Below are positions 15,200 through 21,937 of a DNA stretch of 41,332 bases, piece by piece. The position numbers and the translations under genes were made by a program. The DNA is from a virus. Location of the stretch: IMG/VR virus record IMGVR_UViG_3300005293_000042, positions 1 to 41,332 of that record. One strand, 5' to 3'. Positions within the stretch are counted from its first letter, which is position 1; each line of letters begins with the position of its first letter. Below the pieces are notes generated by a model. The model was not told where the DNA came from, searched no databases, and saw only the letters and a program-made list of their open reading frames with translations.

Positions 15200-16098
15200 C
15201 ACGACTCCTTGAGGAGGTCGTAAATAACCCCGTCGACGTTGAAGTCCAGCAGGATCGAGCCCTCACGGCCATTGACGAAGTCCCGAGCACGCTCGTTCGT
15301 TCCGTCGAAGAGTCCGAAGTCGATGAAGTCGTCTCCATGACCCTTCACCCATCCGACGACAGCGCCGGCTGCGGTGTGCTCGAGTCCGAGAGACTCGTAC
15401 ACCTCGTTGAGGAACACGTGCCCACGGTGCTGGAGCAGGTCGTTTGCGTAGCGCTGCTGCCCGCGCAGGAAGATGAAGTTGTAGTCCGCGTGCCGCGACC
15501 AGTTCTTGGAATACTCGTCGAAGAACTTGGAGTACATCGAGGGAACGTGACGAGAGACCCGGTGCTCGGTCGTAACCTTCGGGCCCTTCTTCGTCTCCTC
15601 GACGAACTCGCGCTCCTCCCACTCGTAGCGGAACTCGCGGTCCTTGTCCTCGCCAAGCTCAGCGATGACCCGGGAACGGTACTGCTTGAAGCCCTTGTCG
15701 ACGGCAGCATATGCCGCGGCAAGGCCAGCGTTGCGCTTGTTGAGCACGTTGTGTGCACCAGTCAGGCAGGTGATCGAGGCGACACCAACCAGAAGCGGAA
15801 GCGTGTAGAGCTTCGCCAGGTTGCCGACGCCACGGACATAGATGATCGTCCGGTCCTGGTCGTAGTCCTGCTTGCTGTAGTTCATGTGGTTGGACTCGAA
15901 GAGCTCCTTGGCCGTAGCGAGGTCCGACTGCGTGTTCTCGAGCACCGACTCGACCTTGAGCGTGGAACGAGCCACGAGAACCGTGGTCGCAACGAACCCG
16001 GTAACACCGGCGACGAAGAGGACCTGCGGGGAGGCCTTCTGGAGGAGCAGTGCCTTACGAGACACCACGGAGCTGACTGCGTTTGGAACGAACTTCAT
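15199..16098 (-). CDS. DUF6353-like membrane protein, paralogue A (299 aa)
   Basis: The ATG at 16098 has AAGGAGA about seven bases upstream. Two transmembrane segments lie at about 22-42 (VLFVAGVTGFVATTVLVA) and 97-117 (LYTLPLLVGVASITCLTG). They are followed by HNVLNKRNAGLAAAYAAVDK, GFKQYRSRVIAELGEDKDR and a soluble C-terminal domain. The AAAYAAVDKGFKQYR segment matches AAAYGTLDKTFKEYK in the protein at 18146-18907, so the two are paralogues of the DUF6353-like phage membrane family. Function is unknown; an early inner-membrane role is a guess. Confidence 0.7.
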   Translation of the reverse strand: MKFVPNAVSSVVSRKALLLQKASPQVLFVAGVTGFVATTVLVARSTLKVESVLENTQSDLATAKELFESNHMNYSKQDYDQDRTIIYVRGVGNLAKLYTLPLLVGVASITCLTGAHNVLNKRNAGLAAAYAAVDKGFKQYRSRVIAELGEDKDREFRYEWEEREFVEETKKGPKVTTEHRVSRHVPSMYSKFFDEYSKNWSRHADYNFIFLRGQQRYANDLLQHRGHVFLNEVYESLGLEHTAAGAVVGWVKGHGDDFIDFGLFDGTNERARDFVNGREGSILLDFNVDGVIYDLLKES

Positions 16099-16109
16099 GA
16101 TCATTCTCC

Positions 16110-16247
16110 TTACTTGATCTTGCCCTGCTGCTGGAGCCGTCGAATAACGGCAATGACTTGAGCGTCCGACATCTCGTCGACGCGTGCGGCCCACTTCTTG
16201 CCGCCGTAGGCTGCCTTGAGTAGCGCCCTTTCAGTTTTGGTGCTCAA
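16110..16247 (-). CDS. Small conserved phage protein (45 aa), TTG start
   Basis: A short frame starts at TTG 16247 with GAGGAT seven bases upstream and ends at TAA 16110. The product opens MSTKTERALLKAAYGGKKWA and ends VIRRLQQQGKIK. The pattern Y-G/P-x-K-W-A..V-D-x-M-S-D-A-Q-V-I-A is one I recognise from many phages, always as a tiny protein of unknown role. It fills the gap between two genes with tight spacing (9 bases before, 5 bases before the next ribosome site). Confidence 0.7.
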   Translation of the reverse strand: MSTKTERALLKAAYGGKKWAARVDEMSDAQVIAVIRRLQQQGKIK

Positions 16248-16256
16248 CCTAGATCC

Positions 16257-16898
16257 TCAGTTCTTGAGAACGACGGGCTTTGGAAGGTCGATCAAATATC
16301 CCTGTCGGACGCGAACGACGCTGGACCCACGAAGGTCTGTCCAACCCCACTTCTCGTCGGTGAAGTCGCTGGACTCTCCCACCATCTGGTAGAGGTCCCC
16401 GACAGTAACCTGGTCGTAGTCCTGCAGGCGTTCGAACATGGCCTCGAGCGTGCTCTGGGCCTCCACCCGCGTCTCCAGGATGATCTCGTCGAAGTTGTGG
16501 TTCTGACGAGCCTCACGGGACATGGTCGGGCGGGGGTCATCACGGCGAACCGTTCCCGTAGAAACGCCTCGGTAGTCCACTCGGCCAGGCGCACGAGACA
16601 TGTTGGGACGCCGTCCTCCACCGGATCGGACCTCTCCGAAGAGCAGGTGCTCGATCCCCTGGCTGACCATGTCTGAGATCATGTCCTTCGCAGCAGGCAC
16701 AAACACCTGCATGACAACGAACGTCCAGACGCCATGGGCGTCCTCTCCGATGAAGGTCTCGGAGATGCGCTTTCCCAGAGGCTTCTTGCGCCTGATGATC
16801 TCGCTCGTTGTGACCTGGACGACCTTGGGGGCCTTCGGGGTCTCTTCCTTCGGCTTGGCCGGCTCAGACGCTCGACTGTTGCTGGGGTAAGTCTCCAT
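16257..16898 (-). CDS. Conserved phage protein with disordered N-terminus (213 aa)
   Basis: The ATG at 16898 follows GAGGAAAT. The N-terminus is rich in Lys, Pro and Ser. EIIRRKKPLGKRISETFIG and VVMQVFVPAAKDMISDMVSQ then form a conserved helical core, the latter amphipathic or membrane-touching. A basic linker follows, and a C-terminal domain with FDEIILETRVEAQSTLEAMF and KWGWTDLRG. I recognise this arrangement from several phages, where it has no assigned function. It is upstream of the 45-residue gene and the DUF6353-like protein. Confidence 0.7.
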   Translation of the reverse strand: METYPSNSRASEPAKPKEETPKAPKVVQVTTSEIIRRKKPLGKRISETFIGEDAHGVWTFVVMQVFVPAAKDMISDMVSQGIEHLLFGEVRSGGGRRPNMSRAPGRVDYRGVSTGTVRRDDPRPTMSREARQNHNFDEIILETRVEAQSTLEAMFERLQDYDQVTVGDLYQMVGESSDFTDEKWGWTDLRGSSVVRVRQGYLIDLPKPVVLKN

Positions 16899-16913
16899 AT
16901 TTCCTCATTCCAG

Positions 16914-16947
16914 AGAGAAATTGAAACCCCGTGTAAGGGGGTTTCAA
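16914..16947 (-). terminator. Terminator, CTTACAC-loop type
   Basis: A 10-bp stem (16921-16930 with 16938-16947) with loop CTTACAC on the minus strand is followed by TTTCTCTC. It ends the cassette that holds the 80-residue gene at 16960-17202. The loop is identical to those at 18926-18958 and 19144-19181. Confidence 0.75.
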
Positions 16948-16959
16948 CTTGAGGGTGGG

Positions 16960-17202
16960 TCACTTGTCGATGGGCTTCTTGCTGTCGTTCCACGTGTTGC
17001 GGATCTGCTCGAAGGTGTCATCGATGTACTTGTCACTCGCGTGTGCAACGAGCGCACCGATCATCACGCTTCCGACTGCCAGCTGGATAAGGTTCCACTT
17101 GCTGGTAGCAGGAGACGTGTTGTTTCGGAGCACGTTGGCAACAACGGCGGTAACAGACATACCAATGACGGCCTTCGTGATCTGCTTCGTGAGCTCGAAC
17201 AT
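16960..17202 (-). CDS. Small membrane protein (80 aa)
   Basis: The ATG at 17202 has GAAAGG upstream and sits about 30 bases after the promoter box. Segments at about 10-25 (AVIGMSVTAVVANVL) and 38-55 (LIQLAVGSVMIGALVAHA) could be two membrane spans, with a polar C-terminal tail (DKYIDDTFEQIRNTW). The gene is alone between a promoter and a terminator. Its function is unknown. Similar size and position to the other cassette genes suggest a shared early role at the membrane. Confidence 0.7.
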   Translation of the reverse strand: MFELTKQITKAVIGMSVTAVVANVLRNNTSPATSKWNLIQLAVGSVMIGALVAHASDKYIDDTFEQIRNTWNDSKKPIDK

Positions 17203-17224
17203 GATGGGTCCTTTCGTAGGTGAG

Positions 17225-17258
17225 GGGTCTCATAATACCCCATGTTTTTCCTGCGACA
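17225..17258 (-). promoter_or_regulatory. Conserved cassette promoter P1
   Basis: The minus strand reads TCGCAG, 13 bases, TATTAT, then GAGACCCC. The same TCGCAG-N13-TATWAT-GAGACCC layout is found before four other small genes. The leader to the ATG at 17202 is about 25 bases. Confidence 0.7.
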
Positions 17259-17367
17259 GCGGGCGCCTTTTGCTTGGGGGCAACGGCGGTCGTTTAAAGG
17301 CAGCGTCCGGAATAAGGGGAGACCCTTTCAAAAGGCCCTTCGCTGACTCCCGTGTCACAAGATATGA

Positions 17368-17793
17368 TCACTCGACAGCAGCCTCCGCGTTAGCGATCAG
17401 CTCTGGGAGCTTGCCGTCGAGCTTGCCACCCAACGACTTGGGGACCACGCCGGAGATGAAGTCGATTCCGGCCTGCGCGTTCGTAGCGAGCTCGAGGAAG
17501 AGCTCGGAATATGCCTCCGACTGCTCGAAGGCGTCGCGGATCTCCTGCGTCTTGATGAAGCGTCGACCGTCCTCGGAACGCTCGCCGACGGACATGAGGA
17601 TGATCTTCTTGAAGGTGTCGATGATGCCTCGGCCGTCGTTCGCCTTGGCGATGCGCTGAACCATGAGCTCCATGCTGTTACCGTCGGCGGTAACCTCGAG
17701 CTCCACAAGGTCAGCCTTGGAGAGGTGGAAGTAGAAGTCCTCGGTAACGGTGTTGCCGTCAAGGTCCTCGAACGTGATGGTCTTCTTGAGCAT
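17368..17793 (-). CDS. Conserved phage protein, tail-chaperone-like size, role unknown (141 aa)
   Basis: The ATG at 17793 follows GAAAGG. MLKKTITFEDLDGNTVTEDF and the following FHLSKADLVELEV resemble the start of many phage proteins of unknown role, with a beta hairpin then helices. The middle has IIDTFKKIILMSVGERSEDG and RFIKTQEIRDAFEQSEAYSEL, and the end is FISGVVPKSLGG. It is not next to the tail genes, so I do not call it a tail chaperone. The hairpin at 17808-17857 lies directly upstream of its ribosome site, so its expression may depend on read-through. Confidence 0.65.
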   Translation of the reverse strand: MLKKTITFEDLDGNTVTEDFYFHLSKADLVELEVTADGNSMELMVQRIAKANDGRGIIDTFKKIILMSVGERSEDGRRFIKTQEIRDAFEQSEAYSELFLELATNAQAGIDFISGVVPKSLGGKLDGKLPELIANAEAAVE

Positions 17794-17807
17794 GACTTTC
17801 CTTTCAG

Positions 17808-17857
17808 AAAAAGAGAAAACAAGAGGCCATGTAGGGGTAAGCTACATGGCCTCTTGT
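17808..17857 (-). terminator. Strong terminator or attenuator, CTTACCC loop
   Basis: A perfect 16-bp stem (17819-17834 with 17842-17857, loop CTTACCC) is followed by TTTCTCTTTTTC on the minus strand. It ends the cassette of the 67-residue gene. Because no promoter is seen between it and the next gene (start 17793), it may act as an attenuator for that gene. Confidence 0.8.
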
Positions 17858-17888
17858 CAGGAGGTCTAGTATGGGGATCAGACGGGGT

Positions 17889-18092
17889 TCAGTCCTCGAT
17901 CTCGTCGTACTCGGCGTCGTCCTCGTCGGAGGAGCTTCCGTTCACCAGCGCGTAGACGACGGCGAGAGCGGCAATTGCAGCGGCTGCAATGGCGACTCGC
18001 GTCACGGTCTTCTTGTTGATGAAGGAGAACTTCTCGTTGGGGGTAGACGTCAGGGTGCTAACGGTCTCGGGGGTCTTGAACTGGGCGTTCAT
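17889..18092 (-). CDS. Small single-span membrane protein with acidic tail (67 aa)
   Basis: The ATG at 18092 has AAAGGACCCATC before it, the same leader as the gene at 16960-17202. Residues about 31-51 (VTRVAIAAAAIAALAVVYALV) form one transmembrane helix, followed by GSSSDEDDAEYDEIED, a strongly acidic tail. The soluble N-terminus is Thr/Ser/Lys rich. It has its own promoter and terminator. Function is unknown. Confidence 0.7.
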   Translation of the reverse strand: MNAQFKTPETVSTLTSTPNEKFSFINKKTVTRVAIAAAAIAALAVVYALVNGSSSDEDDAEYDEIED

Positions 18093-18111
18093 GATGGGTC
18101 CTTTCGTAGAG

Positions 18112-18146
18112 GGGGTCTCATAATACACCGTGTTTTTTCTGCGAGT
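18112..18146 (-). promoter_or_regulatory. Conserved cassette promoter P2
   Basis: The minus strand has TCGCAG, 13 bases, TATTAT and GAGACCCC. It starts at the stop codon of the DUF6353-like gene and drives the 67-residue membrane protein. Confidence 0.7.
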
Positions 18147-18907
18147 TAGCCGATCTTATGGTAGTTCCTGACCGGCGAAACGCTGTACTGGATGTCGATG
18201 CAGGGCTCTCCGGTCTCAGGAGTGATCGCACCCACGAAATACAGCTCGCAAGGCTTGTCCGTGTTCCACCCGAGCTCGTCCGAAAGCGATGTTGGGGGCA
18301 GTCCGATGCCAATATAGAAGTCGCTGAGGCTTGCGTACATGTTGTTGTACACCTCAGCGTTGACGTCGTTCTGAGCCTTCCGGATGCGCTCCAGGCTGCT
18401 CCTGAAATATCGATCCGTCAGGCTGTCCCTGCAGAGAACGTTCCCCGTCTCGGTGACGATGATCTGAGCGGTCTGGGGCGGGTTCTCGTTGATCCGATCC
18501 TGAGCGACAGCGGCACGTACGTCGTGCTCCTTCTGGTCGCCTATCTTCTCGATCACCTTCTCCTTGTATTCCTTGAAGGTCTTGTCGAGGGTGCCGTACG
18601 CAGCCGCCAGTGCCGCAGCACGACGCGTTCCGATGCGGTTCGCGCAGATGATGCTTGCGCCCGTGATGACAAGCGTGCCCGCTGCTGGAATATAGAGCCT
18701 CCAGACGAGCTTGGCCTTCTGCTTGTTCGTCATGTCGTACTCGAGGAAGGACTGCTCTTCGGCGATGATCTGAGCAGCCTTGAACGAGGCTGTGCCCGCG
18801 AAATATGCGGACGTGATCGAACCCACAACACCGATGCCTGTCAGGATGGCAGGTGAGTTGTCCGAGAGAACGCGCTCGATGTGCTTGGCGTGCGTACTGA
18901 TTTGCAT
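18146..18907 (-). CDS. DUF6353-like membrane protein, paralogue B (253 aa)
   Basis: The ATG at 18907 follows GAAAGGATCGAC. Transmembrane segments lie at about 18-40 (PAILTGIGVVGSITSAYFAG) and 71-92 (YIPAAGTLVITGASIICANR). RRAAALAAAYGTLDKTFKEY then continues into a soluble domain with a Cys-containing beta region (GNVLCRDSLTDRYFRS). It is the paralogue of the protein at 15199-16098. The upstream hairpin at 18926-18958 lies between it and the 40-residue gene, and I see no separate promoter for it, so it may be reached by read-through. Confidence 0.7.
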   Translation of the reverse strand: MQISTHAKHIERVLSDNSPAILTGIGVVGSITSAYFAGTASFKAAQIIAEEQSFLEYDMTNKQKAKLVWRLYIPAAGTLVITGASIICANRIGTRRAAALAAAYGTLDKTFKEYKEKVIEKIGDQKEHDVRAAVAQDRINENPPQTAQIIVTETGNVLCRDSLTDRYFRSSLERIRKAQNDVNAEVYNNMYASLSDFYIGIGLPPTSLSDELGWNTDKPCELYFVGAITPETGEPCIDIQYSVSPVRNYHKIG

Positions 18908-18925
18908 GTCGATCCTTTCATCTAG

Positions 18926-18958
18926 GGAAAAACCTAAGACCCGTGTAAGGGGTCTTGG
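18926..18958 (-). terminator. Terminator, CTTACAC-loop type
   Basis: A 7-bp stem (18936-18942 with 18950-18956, loop CTTACAC) followed by AGGTTTTT on the minus strand. It follows the stop of the 40-residue gene. The stem is shorter than its relatives, so it may be leaky. Confidence 0.6.
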
Positions 18959-18965
18959 TCTTGAG

Positions 18966-19088
18966 TCACCAGCAATCGCTGCAAATGACAGGGTTGTCGT
19001 AAGTGATGATGTCGCCCATCCAGTCCTCGGTGATACGTTGAACGTAGCAGCCGCAGGGCTCGATGTCGACCTTCACGATCTTACGCAT
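18966..19088 (-). CDS. Tiny zinc-binding-type protein (40 aa)
   Basis: The frame from ATG 19088 to TGA 18966 has GAAAGG upstream and is placed exactly between a cassette promoter and a terminator, so I accept it despite its size. The product begins MRKIVKVDIEPCGCYVQRI and ends VICSDCW, giving a C-G-C plus C-x2-C set that can hold one zinc ion. No family is recognised. Confidence 0.65.
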   Translation of the reverse strand: MRKIVKVDIEPCGCYVQRITEDWMGDIITYDNPVICSDCW

Positions 19089-19114
19089 GGCGGTGCCTTT
19101 CGTTAGGGGAAGTG

Positions 19115-19147
19115 GGTCTCATTATACACCGTGTTTTCCCTGCGAAA
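19115..19147 (-). promoter_or_regulatory. Conserved cassette promoter P3
   Basis: TCGCAG, 13 bases, a perfect TATAAT (19126-19121) and GAGACCC on the minus strand. It is placed directly after the terminator at 19144-19181 and before the 40-residue gene. Confidence 0.75.
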
Positions 19148-19181
19148 GAAAACCAAAGATCCGTGTAAGGGATCTTTGGTT
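19144..19181 (-). terminator. Terminator, CTTACAC-loop type
   Basis: A perfect 12-bp stem (19151-19162 with 19170-19181, loop CTTACAC) followed by TTTCTTTC on the minus strand. Its tail merges into the upstream part of promoter P3, so one transcript ends where the next begins. Confidence 0.8.
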
Positions 19182-19188
19182 TGAGGGT

Positions 19189-19443
19189 CTAGATGTCTCG
19201 AGTGATGTCTTCGAACAGCTGGTCCTGGTAAGAGTTCTTGAGCAGCTCCACCAGGTCGTCCAAGCTCAGCATCTCCGTCATCCGCTGAAACGTGCGATGA
19301 CGAACCTTCATCTGCATTTCCATGGTGGAAATGCGAGAGTTCAGTTCGTTGATCTTGCGCTTCTGCTTGATGACAACAGATGAGAGGCTGACGACGGCGG
19401 TGCCTGCAACAAAAACAATCACGGACGTGTTGTTGATGGGCAT
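19189..19443 (-). CDS. Small membrane protein with coiled coil (84 aa)
   Basis: The ATG at 19443 has GAAAGGACAAGTC upstream. Residues about 7-24 (VIVFVAGTAVVSLSSVVI) form one transmembrane helix. The next part, KQKRKINELNSRISTMEMQM, looks like a short coiled coil, followed by an acidic end. It has its own promoter and terminator, like its neighbours. A dimer at the membrane is plausible. No function is known. Confidence 0.7.
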   Translation of the reverse strand: MPINNTSVIVFVAGTAVVSLSSVVIKQKRKINELNSRISTMEMQMKVRHRTFQRMTEMLSLDDLVELLKNSYQDQLFEDITRDI

Positions 19444-19460
19444 GACTTGTCCTTTCGTAG

Positions 19461-19491
19461 GGGTCTCATAATACGCAGTGTTTCTTTCGCG
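19461..19491 (-). promoter_or_regulatory. Conserved cassette promoter P4
   Basis: The minus strand has TCGCGA (one diverged copy of TCGCAG), 13 bases, TATTAT and GAGACCCC before the 84-residue gene. Confidence 0.65.
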
Positions 19492-19513
19492 AGGCAAAAA
19501 AGACAACCCCTTG

Positions 19514-19563
19514 CAAAACACTGAAGGCGTGTATAAGAGGGTTAGTCTCATACACGCCTTCAG
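19514..19563 (-). terminator. Terminator after the 94-residue gene
   Basis: A perfect 14-bp stem (19521-19534 with 19550-19563) followed by TGTTTTG on the minus strand. The 15-nt loop differs from the CTTACAC type. One arm contains GTGTATGAGAC, close to the promoter core, so the hairpin may have grown from a promoter copy. Confidence 0.65.
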
Positions 19564-19596
19564 CGTTTCGATGTCCTGTTAGTCAGAACAGCATGG

Positions 19597-19881
19597 TCAC
19601 TTGAGCTTCATGACGAAGCCGAGGGCCTTGCTCGCCACCACGTTGACCTTCTCGAAGTGGAGGATCAATACGATGCCAGCGAGGTTTCCGGCGATGCTCG
19701 CGACTACGTCCGGGCTTACGCGCTTCTGACCATCAATGGTCTTCAGCTTGTAAACGCGTTCGAGGCGCTTAAGCATCACCTTAAACTCGTCGGAATCGGC
19801 ATTGCATGCCTTCATTTCGGTGAGGATTTCAGAGGTGAGGAGGTCCAGGTCCGACGGCGTTCGCTTAAGCTTGTGGAGCAT
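19597..19881 (-). CDS. Small protein with weak C-terminal hydrophobic segment (94 aa)
   Basis: The ATG at 19881 follows GAAAGGAAACGCC. The first two thirds are polar and helical (LDLLTSEILTEMKACNADSD, then FKVMLKRLERVYKLKTIDG). The last third (VVASIAGNLAGIVLILHFEK and VVASKALGFVMKL) is hydrophobic and could insert in the membrane. It is the first gene of the cassette series and has its own promoter and terminator. Function is unknown. Confidence 0.65.
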   Translation of the reverse strand: MLHKLKRTPSDLDLLTSEILTEMKACNADSDEFKVMLKRLERVYKLKTIDGQKRVSPDVVASIAGNLAGIVLILHFEKVNVVASKALGFVMKLK

Positions 19882-19900
19882 GGCGTTTCCTTTCGTAGGG

Positions 19901-19934
19901 GGTCTCATTATACCCAGTGTATCCCCTGCGAAAT
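19901..19934 (-). promoter_or_regulatory. Conserved cassette promoter P5
   Basis: TCGCAG, 13 bases, a perfect TATAAT (19912-19907) and GAGACCCC on the minus strand. It begins just after the holin stop codon and opens the series of cassettes. Confidence 0.75.
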
Positions 19935-19935
19935 A

Positions 19936-20313
19936 TCAGATGTTCTGACCGAGACCCTCGCCGTTGACCTTGAAGACGACTTCCTTCTTCTTGTCAATCT
20001 CGTAGGGGTCCTCGTTGACGGAGAGCGTGACGGTCTTGAACCCGTCGTCGTCCGTAGCCACCTCCAAGGAGCCGTCGTACTTCTCCTCGCTGTTATTCCA
20101 CGAGCCATCGCTGAGCTTCAGCAGGGCACCCAGGAACGTGTCGATGACCGTGATAGTACCGACCACCTCGACTCCATACGGGAGCCCCCAGATCTGCGAG
20201 AGCGCGAAATACAGCGCCCCCAGCGCGGGAAGAACTACCAGCGCAAGCTGCTTGAGCTTGTCGTATGTCTTGTTGGAGAACAGCGGTGTAGTAACCGTCT
20301 GGTTGTCAGTCAC
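19936..20313 (-). CDS. Phage holin, Dp-1 family
   Basis: The GTG at 20313 has GAGGA eight bases upstream and overlaps the previous gene by eight bases. KTYDKLKQLALVVLPALGAL and YFALSQIWGLPYGVEVVGTI, then VIDTFLGALL, are the two-span hallmark of the Dp-1 holin family. The C-terminal 60 residues are acidic and beta-rich (LEVATDDDGFKTVTLSVNED), longer than in the plain family. Holins make the membrane hole that lets endolysin out at lysis. The endolysin is far away at 39.9-40.5 kb. Confidence 0.8.
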   Translation of the reverse strand: MTDNQTVTTPLFSNKTYDKLKQLALVVLPALGALYFALSQIWGLPYGVEVVGTITVIDTFLGALLKLSDGSWNNSEEKYDGSLEVATDDDGFKTVTLSVNEDPYEIDKKKEVVFKVNGEGLGQNI

Positions 20314-20671
20314 GATGCTCTTCCTCTCGTCCAGCCTTTGCGGCGTTGATAACGTCGGTGATCTTGCTGTGCTGCTTGATCGGAAGCCTGGAAATTTCAT
20401 CCATGATGCGTTCCGCAGTACCGTTTCCCCCGAGGTCCTTGTACGGCTCGAAGAAATACTTCCTGTAGTCTTCGTACTCGTCCTTAGTGATCCATCCCCG
20501 CTCGAGATAGCGAAGGCCAAGGAACATGAGCTTGTCGTAGACGAGCCCCATAAGCGCCCTATTAGTGGCGCTTCTTGACTTATCCTTATGCTGGATATAG
20601 GACCAAAAGCCGGCAGAGCCAAGGACCCCGATGAGAAGTGCAACGACCAGCTTTGCGAGTTCCACGTCCAT
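20306..20671 (-). CDS. Membrane-anchored phage protein, possible second lysis protein (121 aa)
   Basis: The ATG at 20671 follows AGAGG with seven bases spacing. One transmembrane helix lies at the N-terminus (LVVALLIGVLGSAGFWSYI). The soluble part has LGLRYLERGWITKDEYEDYR and YFFEPYKDLGGNGTAERIMD, a pattern common in Gram-positive phages just before the holin. It may be an antiholin or helper of lysis, which I infer from the position and the single span. Confidence 0.65.
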   Translation of the reverse strand: MDVELAKLVVALLIGVLGSAGFWSYIQHKDKSRSATNRALMGLVYDKLMFLGLRYLERGWITKDEYEDYRKYFFEPYKDLGGNGTAERIMDEISRLPIKQHSKITDVINAAKAGREEEHRD

Positions 20672-20682
20672 AAATATGCCTC

Positions 20683-21936
20683 TCAAGTAGCGTCGACGTA
20701 TGTAAGGGTTGGGTATCCCTTTTCGCCGGACTCGTCTTGGGTTCGAATGTACTCGCTAACGATCATCTTGATCTCTACATCCGGCCCTGCGAACACCGTT
20801 ACGGTGTCGCCTAGGTAGTAGTTCTTACTTTCGCCGTACTTGTACTGGGAGTTGTTCGAGATGGCGCCCTCGTAGAATATAGTCCGCCAGTGCTCAGCTA
20901 GGGCGTTTCGCCCGATCCTAGTGACGTCAGATGCAGTCACGTTGGTCTTATCGCCCAGGCCTGCGTCCACAAACAGAATTCTGCGGTCAAGACCCGCGAG
21001 CGAGGTGCTAGCGCCGTTGCGATATACGTACTGCGGGGTAACCGTGCTCATGTTCCCAGCATTATCAACCAGAGCAACGTTCTTGTAGTTCTCGAAGCTC
21101 TGAAGGATCTTCGGCTGCTCGAGATCGCCAGTAGCGTAGTGGAATATGACCTGATTCGCCGGTGTGGCTACAGTCCTAGACCTATCAACGCCACTGTACA
21201 CGTCGAATCGAAGACCAGGGGCATTAAGCGTGGTCGTCTTCGTGTAGGCAGGCACGACCCCGTCCGGGAAGGCGTAAGAAAATGCGCCACCCAGAGACGG
21301 ACGAACAGTCCGCAAGCCTAGGTCGTACTGCGGCAGGAACTTGAGTAGGTTCTCGAGCAGACTCCCGCGATCCGGTCGCGCTTGCATGGTCGGTTGATTT
21401 GCACGCCAAACCGATGCCAGTGTGTTGGGGATCACGTCGTTTGCGGAACGATCGTAGAATGGGACCGGAATATAAGTGACTTCACCACCGGGGCCGACCG
21501 CCCTAGAGTACCCGTAAGAAACCTTACGGACCACCTGGTCATGAATCCAGAGCGCCGCATGCTCGGCCGGCATGCGATTGTACCCCCAGAAACGGTAACC
21601 AGGTGTATGATCGTCGTCGATGTTCTCGTCGATCGGTCGAAACTGCCTCTGGTCCAGAATAACCTCGAAGCCCCGACCCTTTACGGTCAGTTCTCGAGCC
21701 CCATTCTCGTCTGCCGTGATCTCGTGGCTCTCCACCAACATAACAGCGTTGGTGTCTCTTAGCGTCACCAGAGTCTTCCCAGGAATAAGCGCGGCTCTCG
21801 TGGCTTCCACGTTGTGAGTTTTAAGTTCAAACTCACTCGGGTCCAAGAACCTCTCGTTCCAGATCAGAGAATTAAAGCCCTCGATCGGATTGTAGCTGGG
21901 AATATAGGTGGTCGGATGAAGCTTAAGCAGTTCCAC
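20683..21936 (-). CDS. Minor tail protein, ReqiPepy6 Gp37-like
   Basis: The GTG at 21936 follows GGGGGTGTA, just after the previous stop. The 417-residue protein opens MELLKLHPTTYIPSYNPIEG, then SLIWNERFLDPSEFEL, and ends with GDTVTVFAGPDVEIKMIVSE, the features of Gp37-like proteins of actinophage tail tips. It likely forms part of the baseplate hub. It follows the distal tail protein, the expected order. Confidence 0.8.
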   Translation of the reverse strand: MELLKLHPTTYIPSYNPIEGFNSLIWNERFLDPSEFELKTHNVEATRAALIPGKTLVTLRDTNAVMLVESHEITADENGARELTVKGRGFEVILDQRQFRPIDENIDDDHTPGYRFWGYNRMPAEHAALWIHDQVVRKVSYGYSRAVGPGGEVTYIPVPFYDRSANDVIPNTLASVWRANQPTMQARPDRGSLLENLLKFLPQYDLGLRTVRPSLGGAFSYAFPDGVVPAYTKTTTLNAPGLRFDVYSGVDRSRTVATPANQVIFHYATGDLEQPKILQSFENYKNVALVDNAGNMSTVTPQYVYRNGASTSLAGLDRRILFVDAGLGDKTNVTASDVTRIGRNALAEHWRTIFYEGAISNNSQYKYGESKNYYLGDTVTVFAGPDVEIKMIVSEYIRTQDESGEKGYPTLTYVDAT

Positions 21937-21937
21937 A

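Noticed and set aside
17259-17367. Small imperfect hairpins between promoter P1 and the 141-residue gene
   Set aside because: The stems are short with large loops and no T run, so I do not call a terminator. I see no coding frame here.
17225-19934. Regularly repeated ~35-base elements that could suggest a CRISPR array
   Set aside because: The spacing is hundreds of bases with genes between the copies. Each copy lies just before a start codon and contains a -10 box, so they are promoters, not CRISPR repeats.
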